This document shows positions 11,501 through 24,708 of a stretch of DNA of 64,000 nt, one piece after another. This DNA comes from Diaporthe sp. PMI_573 (taxonomy: Eukaryota > Ascomycota > Sordariomycetes > Diaporthales > Diaporthaceae). The notes below the pieces were generated by a model. That model saw only the letters and a program-made list of their open reading frames with translations. It ran no database searches and was not told the DNA's origin. The stretch is from assembly GCA_021399435.1 (NCBI GenBank), contig JAJTUP010000001.1, forward strand, positions 930,001 to 994,000, written 5' to 3'. The position numbers and the translations under genes are program-made. The number at the start of each line of letters is the position of its first letter. Position 1 is the stretch's first letter.

Positions 11501-14500
11501 CCCACTCGGCCACTGTGGGACAGCGACACCTTAGGCACCCAATGGCTAGGCCAGCGTTGTCATTCATTTTTCTCTAGAGTCCACTGTGCGCTTGGATCAC
11601 TGGAGGGCCATGAGCTCAAAGCTATCCGATCTCTTGCGTCTCCGTTCCGGTGGCTTGCATATGCGCTCCAATGTTGTTGCACCTCGACCAGCTCAAGCAC
11701 CTCGACCAGCACACCTACCAGCAGTTGCTGAGCCCATGACCGATCTCGACGCAGAGCGGCATTGGTCGATTCAAATCCTACAGGATTGCTTGCATAGTTG
11801 CAGCGGTTCCAGGATTTCCGGACCTCCCAACGAGCAATGTGACTCGATATGCCGCGCCTTCGCTCCAACCTCGGTCAAAGCTTGCTTCACTTGTGATGGG
11901 CCATTATTGATCTTGATATCTACACCGGTGGTGTTGCCAGTGCGCACTGTCTACCATCAAGACTGTACAACCTCATAGTCCTTGCATTGGGTATGGTCCT
12001 GGATCAACCTACAAGCAACCTTGAGAAAGCTAATACTAGGATTCGGTCTACGTATTCTCTGGGTATCTGCACAACAAACAACACGTGCCTGTCAGTAGCG
12101 AGCGCGGCAGGCCACTGAACAAGGTTCACGGAGTCACAGCAAACCTATGTACGGATTGACGATAGCCGAGCCTCACATGGAAACCAACTTCGACTCCTGT
12201 GCAGGAATGGGAAGAGTGATCAGCCTGCATGAGGGCCTCCTGTCCCAGTGGACTCGCCTTCTATGCTCCAACTGTTTGAGTTTGTCGACGCTGATGTACC
12301 GCGCAAGATTTGCTGGGCTCCAAGGTGACCAAGACCACTCGTGGAGTTGCACGATGCTGCCGCCTGCCGTCTAAGCTGCCTTGAAGAGTTTCTGGCAAGT
12401 GCCATGGCACTCGAGCTTGCATCGACTATCTTGAAGGCATCCGCCGTGGACTCTTGAGAGAAGACGTATCAGCGATGGGTTTATTTCACGGTAGTGCATC
12501 GTCTCCTTTTCTGCTCAGAAAACCTCGTGGATTGCTTCAACCAAGCAATCTCATGCATGGTAGCTGCAATTTCTAGCTACTCGTTTTCAAACAGTCTCTT
12601 TCCCCACGGTATGGCTCGAAGCTTTCGCAGCTGGTGGCGATGGTATTGCTGTATCACATGAAAGCCTGGCGGCGTGTGTCGGGATGCCGCCCAAGATCCG
12701 AGGCCACTTTTCGCAAACTCGTCCAGGTCTGGATGATAGATGCCAGTTATCCAGCCAGAAATGCTGGCACAAACGCAAAACAATGGATGACAACTGCGAC
12801 CTTGATTAGCCAGTGCACCACAAGTCGACCGTGGAGACGAAGCCATGATATATGTTGAACATCGAACCGACCAGGGCGCCAGCCAGCCCTCGCCGAAGAC
12901 ATGACAGCATCACGGAACAGCTCAAGGTTGTCCTTGAACAGGATGTCAAGGATCAAGCCCTCATACTTTCGTTCAATCTCCGAGGCTCTTAGGCTGGACC
13001 TCTCGAGTTTGATACGAGTCCAGCAGGAATACGATCCGGGATGAGGTCAGAAGATGAGGGCTGGGAGGCTGGCCGGGGCGGGGGCATAGGGAAGATGTCT
13101 GACAGCAGAAATTCACCCACCAGTACGAGAATTCCGACCTCCCTCTCTTCATCCTCGATCGACTTGCGATGGAGTGACCGTGCCGCTCCCAGAGGAACCC
13201 GTCTCTCTGCTCCGTTCGTCGACAAGCACAAAAACAAGCGAGCCAGCCACGCCGCGTGGCAGCACCATATGACATTCAGCGTTATAACAGTCTTGTTCCA
13301 CCGCGCACTGTTGCTGAGGCTCCCCTCTATGCCCTCAACCCCCAGCCGCTCGCACGCACTTCTCCGTCCTGGACTGGCCCCGCCAACGTCTCCGCCACCT
13401 GAGCCGTGTTCCTCCCGGCCGCGGGCGGTGGCTCAGCAGTTTTACCTACCATGGCTCCGACATGGCAGAGTGGAACGCCACCACAAGCGATCGGGGAGCA
13501 GCAGAGCGACGGGAAGCGGTGACCGCGTGCGTGCCCTCGCGCAAGCCTCGGCTGTACGTGTGTGTGTGTGTGATGTTCTTGCCCCGGCGGAGCTTCGCGT
13601 AAGCCAACGACTCACACCACGCGTGGCTGGCCTTTTCAGCTCTGGGGGCGTCCGGCTGGCTCGTATCGCCGCGACCGTCCGGTGAGAATCTGTCCAGCGC
13701 CACGAAAGAAAATCATCACCCCCATATCCCCCCTAGCGTTGTGATTTTGAGGGAGGCGTTGTACGTTTCAACGCGACAAAACAGCCCTTCTCGGTCTGTC
13801 TGGAGTGGTCGTTGCTTAGGCGTGGAACCTCCGTGGGGGGTGTTTGTTGCCGTGACCACTAAAAACAACCAATCCAAGACGCCCCGCTCCGCTCCGTCTG
13901 GCGCATTCAGGACATGGACATCGAAAAAGAGACGCAGTAACGTCGACAGAGGCAGACAACCGAGACCAGGCCCGGCGGCCACAGATCCCACCCAGTCGCG
14001 CCATTGCAGCTTTGAGGGGGGGGGGGCGTGAGATGTTCGAACCAAGATCCACGATGGTCACCCACCCACCCTCCCAACCAAACCCTCAACAATCCTGTCG
14101 AAGATATAAAGGAAAGCTTTCAACGCCCCCGCTCCGCTCCGTTCTGCTTTTGGGCTCTTCCATATCCGAGCGACACCGGAAAATGGCTCGCCAACTTCAG
14201 CAAGGGGGCAGGTGGGTGGGTGGGTTGTATTAGTGAAGTGTGCTCGATCGAACAAGCCAATCCTGCTGGGCAGATGGGTGCTCAATAAATCTTATCACGT
14301 AGGAGTGCCGACTTGACCAAACCTGGCGGGCAGACAACACGCCAACTCTGGGATAAACAAAACACTCAGCAGTCTGAGCTCTGGCTTGTCTCTGCACACC
14401 TCTATCCGGCATCGCCCATCACCACCTACCCATTTGTCCGTCGACGCCTGCCCCCCAAGCTCAAACGAGCGAGAGCATCACCGATGGTTTCCAATGCAAG

Positions 14501-15440
14501 TCACATATAGAACAGCGCGGCACACATTTATATCCAACGGAATATATTTCCAGACCATTCCCCGGCGGCATTTTCCTGCCCTACCGGTCCCAAGACATAA
14601 ATACAACCCTGATATATATATCCTCCCTCGCTTCCACTCCCCTGTCCTTGTTCGGGCTTCGACCTTCCCCCCAGCCTTTCCCCTCCTCTATATACCGGTC
14701 TTCTACACCCTTGTCGCTCGGCATATACATCCTCGTCTCGCACCAATCCACCTCATCCCTCCGCGAGGTGGGGTTTCATGTACGTGTGCGTGTACGTTCC
14801 CGGTTGGTTTCGAGTCCATACAAGTATGTACGTATCCGTGTTATGTCTCTCTCTCTCCTCTCTCTCTCTGTGCCTGGTTCCCCTGATAGGTAAAAATGAT
14901 CAAGGGCTGCAAATATGCTTGCTTGCTTGCTTGCGTCCTCCTAGAGTCGTCTCCATGTCCGCTCAGCACTTGAGTGGCGGAGACGAGTTCGGGGTTCGAA
15001 ATGACAAAAAGAAGTTCCAAAAGGCCACACAAAGGCGCCGTATGCTGCGGGTGAAAGAGAAAGGAAAAAAGATGCGCGCGTCATGCAGTACGACCGAGCC
15101 CACAGATTTCCACAGATCTAGAAAGAATCGCTTCGAAATATCTCCAAACCACCGCTGAGCCAAATGCTCTTTCTCACTTTCTCTCCGTCTCCAGACCGCC
15201 CTCTGGGCGGGGATTAGGATATTAAAAAATAGGGTGTTATCAGAAGGTATGAAGGTTGTGTATAAAAAGGTGTCGAGACCGTTTCGAGTCGTTCCTCATC
15301 ATTACAGTTATGCAACGGGAGAAGCACAAAATGGAGATGGTCGCTGCGGCGGTCGTGAGACCAGGCTTTTGTACGATGATTTCGGCTTCGTGGGTCGTCG
15401 GGTAAATGCATCCAGCACCAGGCTGTCGGGTTGAGCTTCT
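8532..15440. other. Long intergenic region (about 6.9 kb) upstream of the desaturase gene
   Basis: No convincing gene was found between the desaturase start and the 3' end of the TBC gene. The first kilobase next to the desaturase should hold its promoter and 5' leader; it has a TG microsatellite at about 8793-8812 and tetranucleotide CAGT/CTGT runs at about 9209-9240. Further microsatellites occur at about 13559-13572 (TG) and 14848-14868 (CT). Many long frames are open (for example 9128-10144 + and 13041-13685 +) but look like composition artefacts. A coding-like stretch on the minus strand at about 12577-13030 may be a decayed gene (see findings). Confidence 0.45.
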
Positions 15441-17771
15441 CTAAGAGTTGTTCTTGCCGGCCTCGCGGACCGACTTCATCCATCGGTCTTCGTCCCCTGG
15501 CTTGCCGACCAGCTTCTGCTTCTTGCCACAGATGGCCGTCTTAACCTCGTCCATGTTCTTGGTGCTGAGCAGGGCCATCTCGTGCTCCAGAAGAACTGCG
15601 ACGCCCGCCCTTACGAGAACAGAATCGCCCTCGAAGACATAGACGTCCCACAGCCGGGATGCCTCGTCCAGCGCTACGTGCCCGGTAAAGAGCGAGGTGA
15701 AGATGTCACCCAGGTACACGTCCGCATCGTGGTCAGGTAGGGCCGTCAGGTGGGCGTGAAGCTTCGGGGATTTCGTTGCGAGGGTTTGGAGCAGTAGGTT
15801 GTAGGCGGACGACTTGGCGCCCTGGTCATCGGAGTAAAAGCTGAGCGGGAGGGAGCGGTTGAGGATGTTGGCCAAGGCAACGAATGCCGCGGTGGGGCTG
15901 GGGAGGTTGAGGAGAAGGAGCGCCGCGATGGTCTAGAACAGGTGTCAGCGGTCGGGCATTTTATTTTCGTGCAACCAAATTTCCTCAGAAACACTCACAT
16001 TGCAACCAGTGACGTAACCTATGTCACTGCGGTACATCGCGTAGGCACTCAGCACGTCAAGCAGACTCTGGTGTAGGGGTCCACCGGCCTGGAAGATCTT
16101 CAGGTCCCGCCAAGTCTGTGCTTCCACATCCTTGCGGATGGTGCGCATCCAGCCCACCACCTTGTGATCCTCGGGGCTGCCATGGCCGGCCTTCTCACGG
16201 GCCTCGGCCTCCTGGGCCCTGGCCAGGGCGGCCTCGAACGACTTCTGCGTAAGACCCAGGTCATTGCCGATTGCCTTGGTCCATACAACACCACGACTCC
16301 TAGAGGCGACACCCCTCCACCAGAGCTCGCGGGTACGGCGCTCGCGGATCGCGTCGTTCCAGCGTGGGACGATCTCGTGCTCCCAGATCTGCATGATACT
16401 GTCGGCTGCGGTGTCCTTGTTCTTGGACATGGCCTTCTTCTGCTCCTCCCTGCGCCGCTCGTTCTCGGCGCTCCTCTGCATCATCTTCTGGTATTCCTTC
16501 AGATGACGGCGTTCCTCGGCGGGGTCCTTGGGTGGCAGCCACGAGGGACGTGTGCGAGAAAGAACTGCCTCCTTCTCTTTCGAGATAGGAAGAGGGTCGA
16601 TCATGATGTTGCTGCGGCGCAGAGGTGGCAGCTCTGCGAGTGCAGACTTGTGCTTTGGCCGTGAGACCTCGGTGGTACTCGCCCGGCGGGCCTTGGGTAT
16701 CGAGCCGGTGCTGGACCTCTTGACCTCGAGCTCCTCAGCATGCTCCTCCAGCTTCTCGGTAAGCTCCTGGGCTTCCTTGTTAAGGGCAGCCATAGAAACA
16801 TTCCAGCTGTTGGCGCGTGTAAGGTGGGGACTTGGCATGCCCTCGGATACAGGAGACTTGAGCGAGGATAATGCCGTCTCGGATTTCCAGGAGGGCGAAC
16901 GCAGTGCACCGATGGAGCCGCTTTCGCCCCCAGTTGCAGGGGTGCCGTTGCCGACGCTCCTGATTCTGGGCTTGGGTGAACGCTCTGGGGAGTTTGATTT
17001 GGAAGTCGGCCGGCTCACGGTGCGCTCGGAGTGAGGGCGGGGGGACAGAGGAACATTGTCTAGTACAAAGCCCTCGGGGATGTCGTCACCGTCGTCCTCG
17101 TCGCATTCCTGCTCCAGCTCGGCCTCGGTCTTGCGTTCGCGTGTCGACTGCCAGCTGCCTCTTCGTGGCCTCAACGTCATGTTGGAGGGGCTGGGCTTGA
17201 TCGAAAGGCTCGGTCGGAGTTGACGCATGTTAGGACTGGGTGTGCGGCTGCCCCTGGAGGCGGGGACTGAAGGTCGGCTGTTTGGGCGTCCATTGTTGCT
17301 TCGGGGTTGAGAGGTAATGTATGACTCGGACAGGAGTTGGCTTGTGTTTGTGCTGCGCACATTGGATCTCAGGTTGTGAGGCTGCAAGGCTGGGGCACTG
17401 GGCCGCCTCTTCTTTGTGGTGATCTCGCGCTGTGAGATTTGAGGGCTTCGCGGCTTGGACAAAGACCGCTGCTGCTGTTGTGGTTTTGAGAGGCTGGTCA
17501 TGGATTTGGCACGCAAGTCGGAGGCGTAGGAAGCGTCGTAGGGGCTGGGGTCGCGCTTGGCCTGTTGCATGTCCCGATCGTAATGGGGTGCATCGTCATC
17601 GAGGCCTATGTCCTCGAAGTTGCTCACATCGGTGAGGACGCTGTCGCGGTCGGAAAAGGAGGAGTGGAAGGATGACGACTTGGAGGATTTCGAGGTGGTC
17701 AGGCCGGGAGGTGAGCCAGAGCCGGGCATAGCGGCGGGCTCTTCAACAACGGGTCGCTCGTATATCATCAT
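15441..17771 (-). CDS. TBC-domain protein (Rab GAP family), catalytic fingers replaced
   Basis: Two exons on the minus strand, 17771-15999 and 15932-15441, with a 66-bp phase-0 intron (GTGAGT...TTCTAG), giving 754 aa. Residues 1 to about 400 are low-complexity and Ser/Pro/Arg-rich, with no recognised domain. A charged, probably coiled-coil stretch follows at about 420-455. The TBC domain starts at about 465 and spans WWRGVASRSRGVVWTKAIGN, WRDLKIFQ, the SDIGYVTGCN segment and the C-terminal part ending in LLEHEMALLSTKNM. TBC proteins accelerate GTP hydrolysis on Rab GTPases in membrane traffic. The canonical arginine finger (IxxDxxR) reads I545-R-K-D-V-E-A551 and the glutamine finger (YxQG) reads Y586-V-T-G589, so both catalytic residues are missing. 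It may bind Rabs without acting as a GAP, or use another mechanism. Confidence 0.88.
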
Positions 17772-20700
17772 CTTGACATTCTTTGCCGAGAAAAGGATAT
17801 TTTGGGGGCGTGGGTTTGGATTTGTGGTGGTGGTCCTGTTCGAGGTCGAGTGGTCGAGAACAGGAGGCCCTTTGAACCGGATGTTTCCCTACGGTATCGG
17901 ACGAGTCAAGACGGCGGTGACCCAGATTTTCCCCAGGATAAATCTGTACCGTCGGTCAGGAGCAGGAAAGTCGAGTGGTCGCGTGCGCAGGCCGGAGAGT
18001 GTCTGCACCCTGTTTTTGTGTGTTTAAGGGTCTGAGAAATGGCGCTGGTCGTGCCCTCTTCGATATGCCCGTTCGACTCGAGGGAGGACTCTGACGTGGT
18101 GGAGGCCTTCCTTGGTCGGGTGACTACCGGGTTCACCGACTGGAATTGAGTCGAGGACGGACAATTGGTAGCAGGGGGCTGGTTGCCGGCAAGGTTCGAA
18201 GATGGGACGACAGACGCAAGAGGCGCAGGATGATGCGGCTTGACTTGAGACCCCTAGCTCGTGGCACGGAGGGGTGCGGGTGTTTGGGGTAGTCTGAGTG
18301 TCTCACGATCCCCGACGATCTGATCTCTGCAGGGTTTGGTTCAGAAGCCAAGAGCCGACTGGACTGACGTGGGCGTGCGCGTGCGAGCGGACGAGCGATT
18401 GATAGACGGGACGGGATGTAGTGCGAGTGTCCGTCGAATCGAGTCGTAGCAAGAAGGAAGAGGAGATACAAGCGAGTGTGGGTTGTTTAAGTGTGGCGGT
18501 AACTGACGTCTAAGCGATTGTGAAAGGTGGACGAAAAGGCGAAGGCGAAATAGAATTAGTCTTAGATTTACGCTGATGGTGATGTTTTGACGGAGGTGAA
18601 CAACAACAACTGCAACGACAACTATTACTCTGGTTTATTCCGAGCTATCCGTAGGAAGAGGTGAAGAAGGGGGATGGATGAATGGTTTGGGGGGGGGTTG
18701 GTCCAAGAACGGACAAGAGTGGAAACGAATGACTAGAGGTTGGACAAAGGATGAGAGAGGAGGTGAGGAGAGGAGAGGTGAGGGGAGAAGAGGCGAGGCG
18801 AAGTGAGGTATCGGCGAGGTGAGGTCAAGGAGGAGGATGCAGATCGCGAGGGAAATGGGAAATGTCATAAGCAGGTAATCAATCGTTCAGTCAATCAATC
18901 AATCAATGAACCAGTTGGGTGGTCGGGTCAATCATTGGATATAGCAGCCAGTCTCAGTCAATCAACGTTGGAACTGTTAGCTGCAGCACAGCACAACGCC
19001 GCACAGCCTGACAGCATAGCATGGGAACACGGGAACATGGGAACATGGGGCGTGCACTAGCTCTCCTCGTCTCCTTGCTCTCCTTGCTCTCCTTGCTCCT
19101 TCCCCTCTCACTTGCTTCTTCCTTCCTTCTGTGTCTCCTCTCCTTCCCCCACTGTCCTTTAGCAACAACCAAAAGATAAGACCCGCACGTCAGGATCAGG
19201 ACGGGGGGGAGATGCACCCATCCATTACCGTCCCTGCTGGACTGAAAGACCCAGAACCTGGGGCCTGAACCAAAACCAGGCACGGGGAGTGGGCGAGTGA
19301 GGGCTTGCATGGTGAAATGGAGCCAAGGAACCACCCAGGAACCACCAGACGACGACCCACCCAAGCATGTCCAGCCCGTCGCCCTTCCAGGCGGCCAGAG
19401 TGGGCAGACTGGCAGACAGGAAAACTGGCAAGGCCGTCGAAATTACGGTGTGGTGTTGTGCAGTAGCGTGCACGGGCCAGGCACAGGGCGTGTCGGGGAT
19501 ATCCAGGCCATTCTCTTGCTTGCCTGCTTTGCATCCGCAATCCGTCCTGCAATCCTGCATCGCCGATTCGACCCGCTTGTGTGTTTTGTTTTGCCTGCTC
19601 ACTGGTGACAATTGGGTGCTTACTAGTTTGATTTGACCATCTCCAACGTGCATGCGGGACATCCTGACATCCAGACGACATCCAGGCAACCCCCCAAAAA
19701 AGAAAGCTCAGACGGTGATATCGCGGGTGACGCGGATCAGTACGAGATGGGACGGTGCCGTGCCCGATCCCGTGCTGAAGCCCGCCCTCCCGAACGGTGA
19801 CGTACGTTACTGTGTCTTGTAGGAGCATCCATCCGTATCTGCACTCAAGCCCCGGTAGATACGAGGTCTACAAACTACATGATGGATGCATCCACAGCAG
19901 CACTGACACTGACACTGACAAGCATCTCTGCACCAACGCATATGTCGAAATTACCACGCGTGGCCCCTAATAAAAAAACTCACCATCATCAACCGTAATC
20001 AAGCTTCCCGCCAGATGGATCCCGCCTAGCACAAGCGACGTTCCAGAACACCTCTACCGCCGTCCTCGATGGGGCCGTCGACGGGCCTAGCTCTCTTCTT
20101 ATTTCCTCCTCCTCTTCATCTCCATCTTCAGCCTTCAGCCCCCAACTTTTGACTTTTGGTCCAATTGCTACTCAGTCAGGTCCCTGGCTCTTCCGGCTCG
20201 GCCGCTCATCTACTCTAATTGTTTCTTCTCTTCTCGTGCCATCGCATCTCTCCCGCCACTCCTGTCATCAGCCCTCTCGACGCCCGTCGGCGGGAGTGGC
20301 TGCCGGCGCCAGGCAACGGTGCCCAGACCCTGCGTGCATTGTGCCTGGATCCTGCACAGCACCACGGATAACGGGCGGTGATGGAATTCATGATGAAATT
20401 TGGCTTTGACAGTGCTGCGTTGGCACTCTCTGGGCAGGGACCAGGAACCAGCACGGGTGTCCAGGACCAGGACCAGGGTCACAACACCAGATGGCTTGCC
20501 TCACTGCCTCACCAACAATCTCTACTAGCCTGCTCTGACGTCTAATATTAAGCCCACCCTACCTCGGACTGCGGGCACTGGAGGAACGCCTCGAGGTTGC
20601 CCTGGTGAAGGCTACCTCTAACGTCATGGGCAGCCCTCCATCCGTGCTCATTCTATCGCACGGCAGTTTCTCTTCTCTACCAAAATTCTCTATTCGCAAG

Positions 20701-23700
20701 GCGTCAAGAAATCTCGCTTCCACACCTTTGGAATCCTGCATCGGGAGACGTCGCGAGTACCGAGAGGACTCCCGAAATTACCGGTGATATCAGTCAGCCC
20801 AGCCCAGTCAAGTCCAGTCTAGTTTGGCGCCGTCCGCCGCGCCTCGCTCTCTCACCTCCCCTCCCCTATCCCTCGCTCTTCCATCGGGCGCCCAACTGTC
20901 GCGGTGAAAAGGAGGTCAGCTTATTTCCCCGGCCCCGCCAATCAAACCTGCCCGCTCCAACATCGCCGAAATTACCACCTCTCTGCCTGTCTCTTCTGTT
21001 CCCTCCTCTTCTGTGCGTTAGGTCCCCAGTTTACCAGTCCGCTCCCTGTCAGTCAGTCAGTCTGTCTGTCAGTCCCGCCAGCCAGCCAGCCTGTCTCTCA
21101 TTTTCTTCGACAAAAGGATCCCCAGCCTGTCAGCCCGTTAGATTCCACGGTCCGACATCACTCCCGGTCAATCAGGCCCCATCGGCGGTGGACCTCCCCC
21201 AGCCCTGCCGTGCGTGCGTGCGTGCGCCCGCATGCACAGCACGGCTCCTCTCTGGCTCCTCCCAAGACCCCCTCCGGGACCCTCTACCATGGCGCAGCAA
21301 AGATCGAGTGCCGATCAGCTTCAAACCTTCCGGTCTCCTGCACATCCTGCATATCATGCATATCGTGATCCTAAGAATATGAAAAATGGCCTCGACTTGA
21401 TCACGGAGGGACTGGCTCGCTGGAGGAGAGAGCAGACAGACGCCCAGCCCATCGACGGCGCAAGGAGCAAAACCGCTCGCAGAAGTTTCACGAAGCACGT
21501 GACAGGGTGTTGTCGCATAGCCCCCCCCCCCCATGCCCGTCAACATGCCGCCCATGCCATGCTTTGTTGACAATGGCACCGTGCCGTTGTCTGGCACAGT
21601 AGCAACCCGTGGGAACAACCACAACGCGTCCGGGGGAGGAAATCCTCAACCGAGCCCCTCGACCCCTCGCGCATCAGGGTTCATGACTACGTTCAAAAGA
21701 GAGAAAAAAACCTTCGAACAGGCGGTCGCGCAGCGAAAGGCTTGTCTTTGCCCGCCTGCCCGTGGCCAAGAGACCTTGTTGTGCTTGCTGCCCTTGCTCA
21801 CACGAAATACCCGCAAACCTGGACCCCCGGCCACCTCGTACCCGCCGTTATCAAACTCAATTGTGTTACCGTTCATGCGGCACCAGCGCCCTTGCTCAGC
21901 CTGCTCTGCCTTTCTCTGCCTCTTCCCCGTGCTGGCCTGCTGACCTGTCATAATGTGCCTGTGCCTGACTAGCAATGCCCTGCCTAACTACACAGTAGGA
22001 AGCCGCCGAGGCGTCCTGGCGTATTCTCGTCGTCCTGCTTCCGGTTTTGTTATTTTGCTAGCGGCTTGCAGCCTGGCAGCTGCTCATCAGCTGCACACTT
22101 TCTAGACCGCCTTTATTCCCTTCGTGCTTCCGTGGATACTGTTAAGTCCCTTGCAGGCGTCCGTCCGTCTCCGCCTCGGCCTCGGCGTATACTGTGTTCG
22201 TGTAATCCCGGCGCTGTTCCTCCTGGGGCCGGTAGCAGGATCTTGGGTTCCCCACGGGCTCACCCCACCAGCCCAGCCGGGAGCTGCCCCTGCCGGATAT
22301 ATGTGCCTACTTTCTGGACAGATGCCCATGCCAACATTTCTTGCACCTTGTGCAGGCCTGCCGTCTGACCTGGCAGGTGTCGGGCATCTTGTCGGCGGCG
22401 GCCTCGGGGACAGGTAAGGCCTTGCTTGGTCTTGGCGCCGTGGCTCATGTGAGGGAACATGCAGGGCGAAGTGTATAAACCTTTCTGGTCGGGGCGCCTC
22501 TCGTGGGCAGTAGATTTCCTCTGCGATTGGATATTGTCACCCAGTCTGCTTTGATATGATTCCGTGGCATGTACCGTCTGCTTTATTCGCAGTACACAGG
22601 CTTCATCGTCATTTGCAGATCAACGGAGTAGCTGTTGGACACTACTATATGTTGTGTGATGCGAGAGCCAATGTTATCATACCTTCAGCCATTCCAATGC
22701 TGTACTTTCCAACACGCTACCTACAGTCTCTTAGATAGCCAGAACTTGACGCCGTAGGTATGCATATAAGTGTTTTGTCGTTCTGGATATCCCGCATCTC
22801 TAGTCTGTGGTATTGTGCATGGCAAGCACGGTCTGGCCAAGGCAATAACGACTGAACTTGTGCTCGATACAACATATTAAGATTCCACCATGGCGAACGT
22901 GATGATACAAAGAGAGGCACATCGACGGTGAGATGTGAGGGATTATTTGTAACGGCGTGCGATAGTGACCATCCAGATAGAAGAAGACTGAAGTCAAAAG
23001 GGACCTAGAGGCTGTATCCCGCTGGTACATGTCGGTCCAGACACATTGAGGGTGAAATGAAAAAGCGGCGCCTGGTAGACGACACGGCGCATGCTGCGTG
23101 TGTCTACGCCTAAGTCTGAGAACAAAGGCTGCTCGTGCGATATGTTGTAACTGGAACACCTAGGAGAACCCCCCCCCCCGACCTCTTAACGGACCCTGGG
23201 GGATGAGCCACCCGGCCATGCAGCGCAGAAGTTGCGGGTTATGTCAGAATGGGTGGGTGGGCTCTCTGTATATGAGCCGGTCGGTGGCCGGAAGGGGCGT
23301 TGTTATGTCATGTGTTTCCGTTAGGAGAGGTTGGGACTGAGATGGTGGTTGCTTGTGATGGGGCTGCGGGGCTGACGGTACAGATGCATGGCAGATGCAG
23401 CGCTGCCATCTGCGGAGGTCGTTCAAAATGTTTGGGGTATTTTTCTTGATCTGACGCATATCGACTCCGTGCCTAGGTGTTCTGTAGCTGTGTCGTCGAG
23501 TTTGTTATCTCAATATTGATATGTTTCAAGCACATGAGAACGATCTCAAGTCTAGATATGTCCTTGGACTGTTCTAAATACTCCAGAACAGCTACAAGCT
23601 CTACAGCAGCCGATCAGTATATACTGAGCTGTGAGGTGGGAGTGCATTCTAGTATTTGTTAAGGTGAAAGGTTGATGGATGGTCAACCATTTACGTCTAG

Positions 23701-24708
23701 GAGGCCAAACATCACCCGGTCACTGAAGTAGTGCCAATAAGGGCATCCAAACAGTTCTGGCATCAGCTGCCCATAGAAAAGTCAGAGCATAGTACAGTGG
23801 TCAAGAAGCAAGCCTCGACTCGAGAAAAGTAAATCCAGGGAAAAGTGTGAGAGAGAAAAGAAACAGAAAAATCAGGGGCAGCTGTGTCGGGGGACAGGGA
23901 GCATACGTTCAGAAAAAATAAAAGGAGCGACAAAAAGCTGAAAATGGCTCGACCAAACACACCAAACACACCAAACACACCAAACACACCAAAACACACC
24001 AAAACACTGATTTCACACACTGCTATTTAATAGGACGTAGGCCTTAATCGACCGATCTACTATGCCCAAGTATAATACAACCTCCTCTCTCTTTCCACTG
24101 ACCAGAATGGAAATTTTGTGATCATGGTCATAGAATTCTCGGGTTGCCTCAGCTTGAGCGTTAATGAGAAAGGAGTTGGTGGCAGAGCAGAGAGTAGAAC
24201 AGGCTTTCTTACTGTCGTGTAAGTCTCTGGTGCTGTAAATTGCGCTGCTTGAAGTCGCAACGCAGCTTCTTCAGCATCTCGATGCGGGATGTCTTCAGCT
24301 GCAAGCCATGCCAATCGGATGGGGTGAGTCGTAAAGACCTGGATTGCTGGAAGAAGGAGCAGACTACGTGATACCAAATTCTTGGAGGTGGATATCGCTG
24401 ACAGCTGTTAGAATTCTTGTCGATATTCATGTCGAATTTGCTCAAAAAGTATCATACACCTCGATCCGCATTGGCACAACTGCTGATGAAGGACCGGCTA
24501 TGCCGACCTGAGCTCTCGAAACTCTATGCAAGGAAATCAACCGCACAACGCCTTACCTGCATATAGCAAGCTGATAGATGTCTTGAAGTATCAATTCGTG
24601 CTGGTTTCGCTGTGGAGCTATCTAGTCTTCCCGTGTCATATAGTCATATCTCGTCACGTCGTGCTATGCAATGCAGAGAGGTGCCCAAATTCAATCTTCC
24701 ACCATTTC
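17772..24708. other. Long intergenic region (about 6.9 kb), no gene recognised
   Basis: The part near 17772-18900 is upstream of the TBC gene and should hold its promoter and leader. It includes an AG-rich purine stretch at about 18740-18840 and an AATC tetranucleotide run at about 18888-18908. Simple repeats recur at about 21047-21075 (CAGT/CTGT) and 21210-21229 (GCGT). No open frame here has a recognisable motif, a consistent splice structure or a signal peptide. Confidence 0.45.
23952..24006. repeat. Minisatellite, 9-bp unit ACCAAACAC
   Basis: About six head-to-tail copies of a 9-bp unit (ACCAAACAC), the last ones with one extra A. Read directly from the sequence. It lies in the intergenic region about 0.7 kb from the end of the P-loop gene, with no coding context. 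Confidence 0.85.

Noticed and set aside
13041..13685. 214-codon plus-strand open frame starting at ATG
   Set aside because: Arg/Ser/Pro-rich throughout and ends in microsatellite sequence; the opposite strand has more protein-like content.
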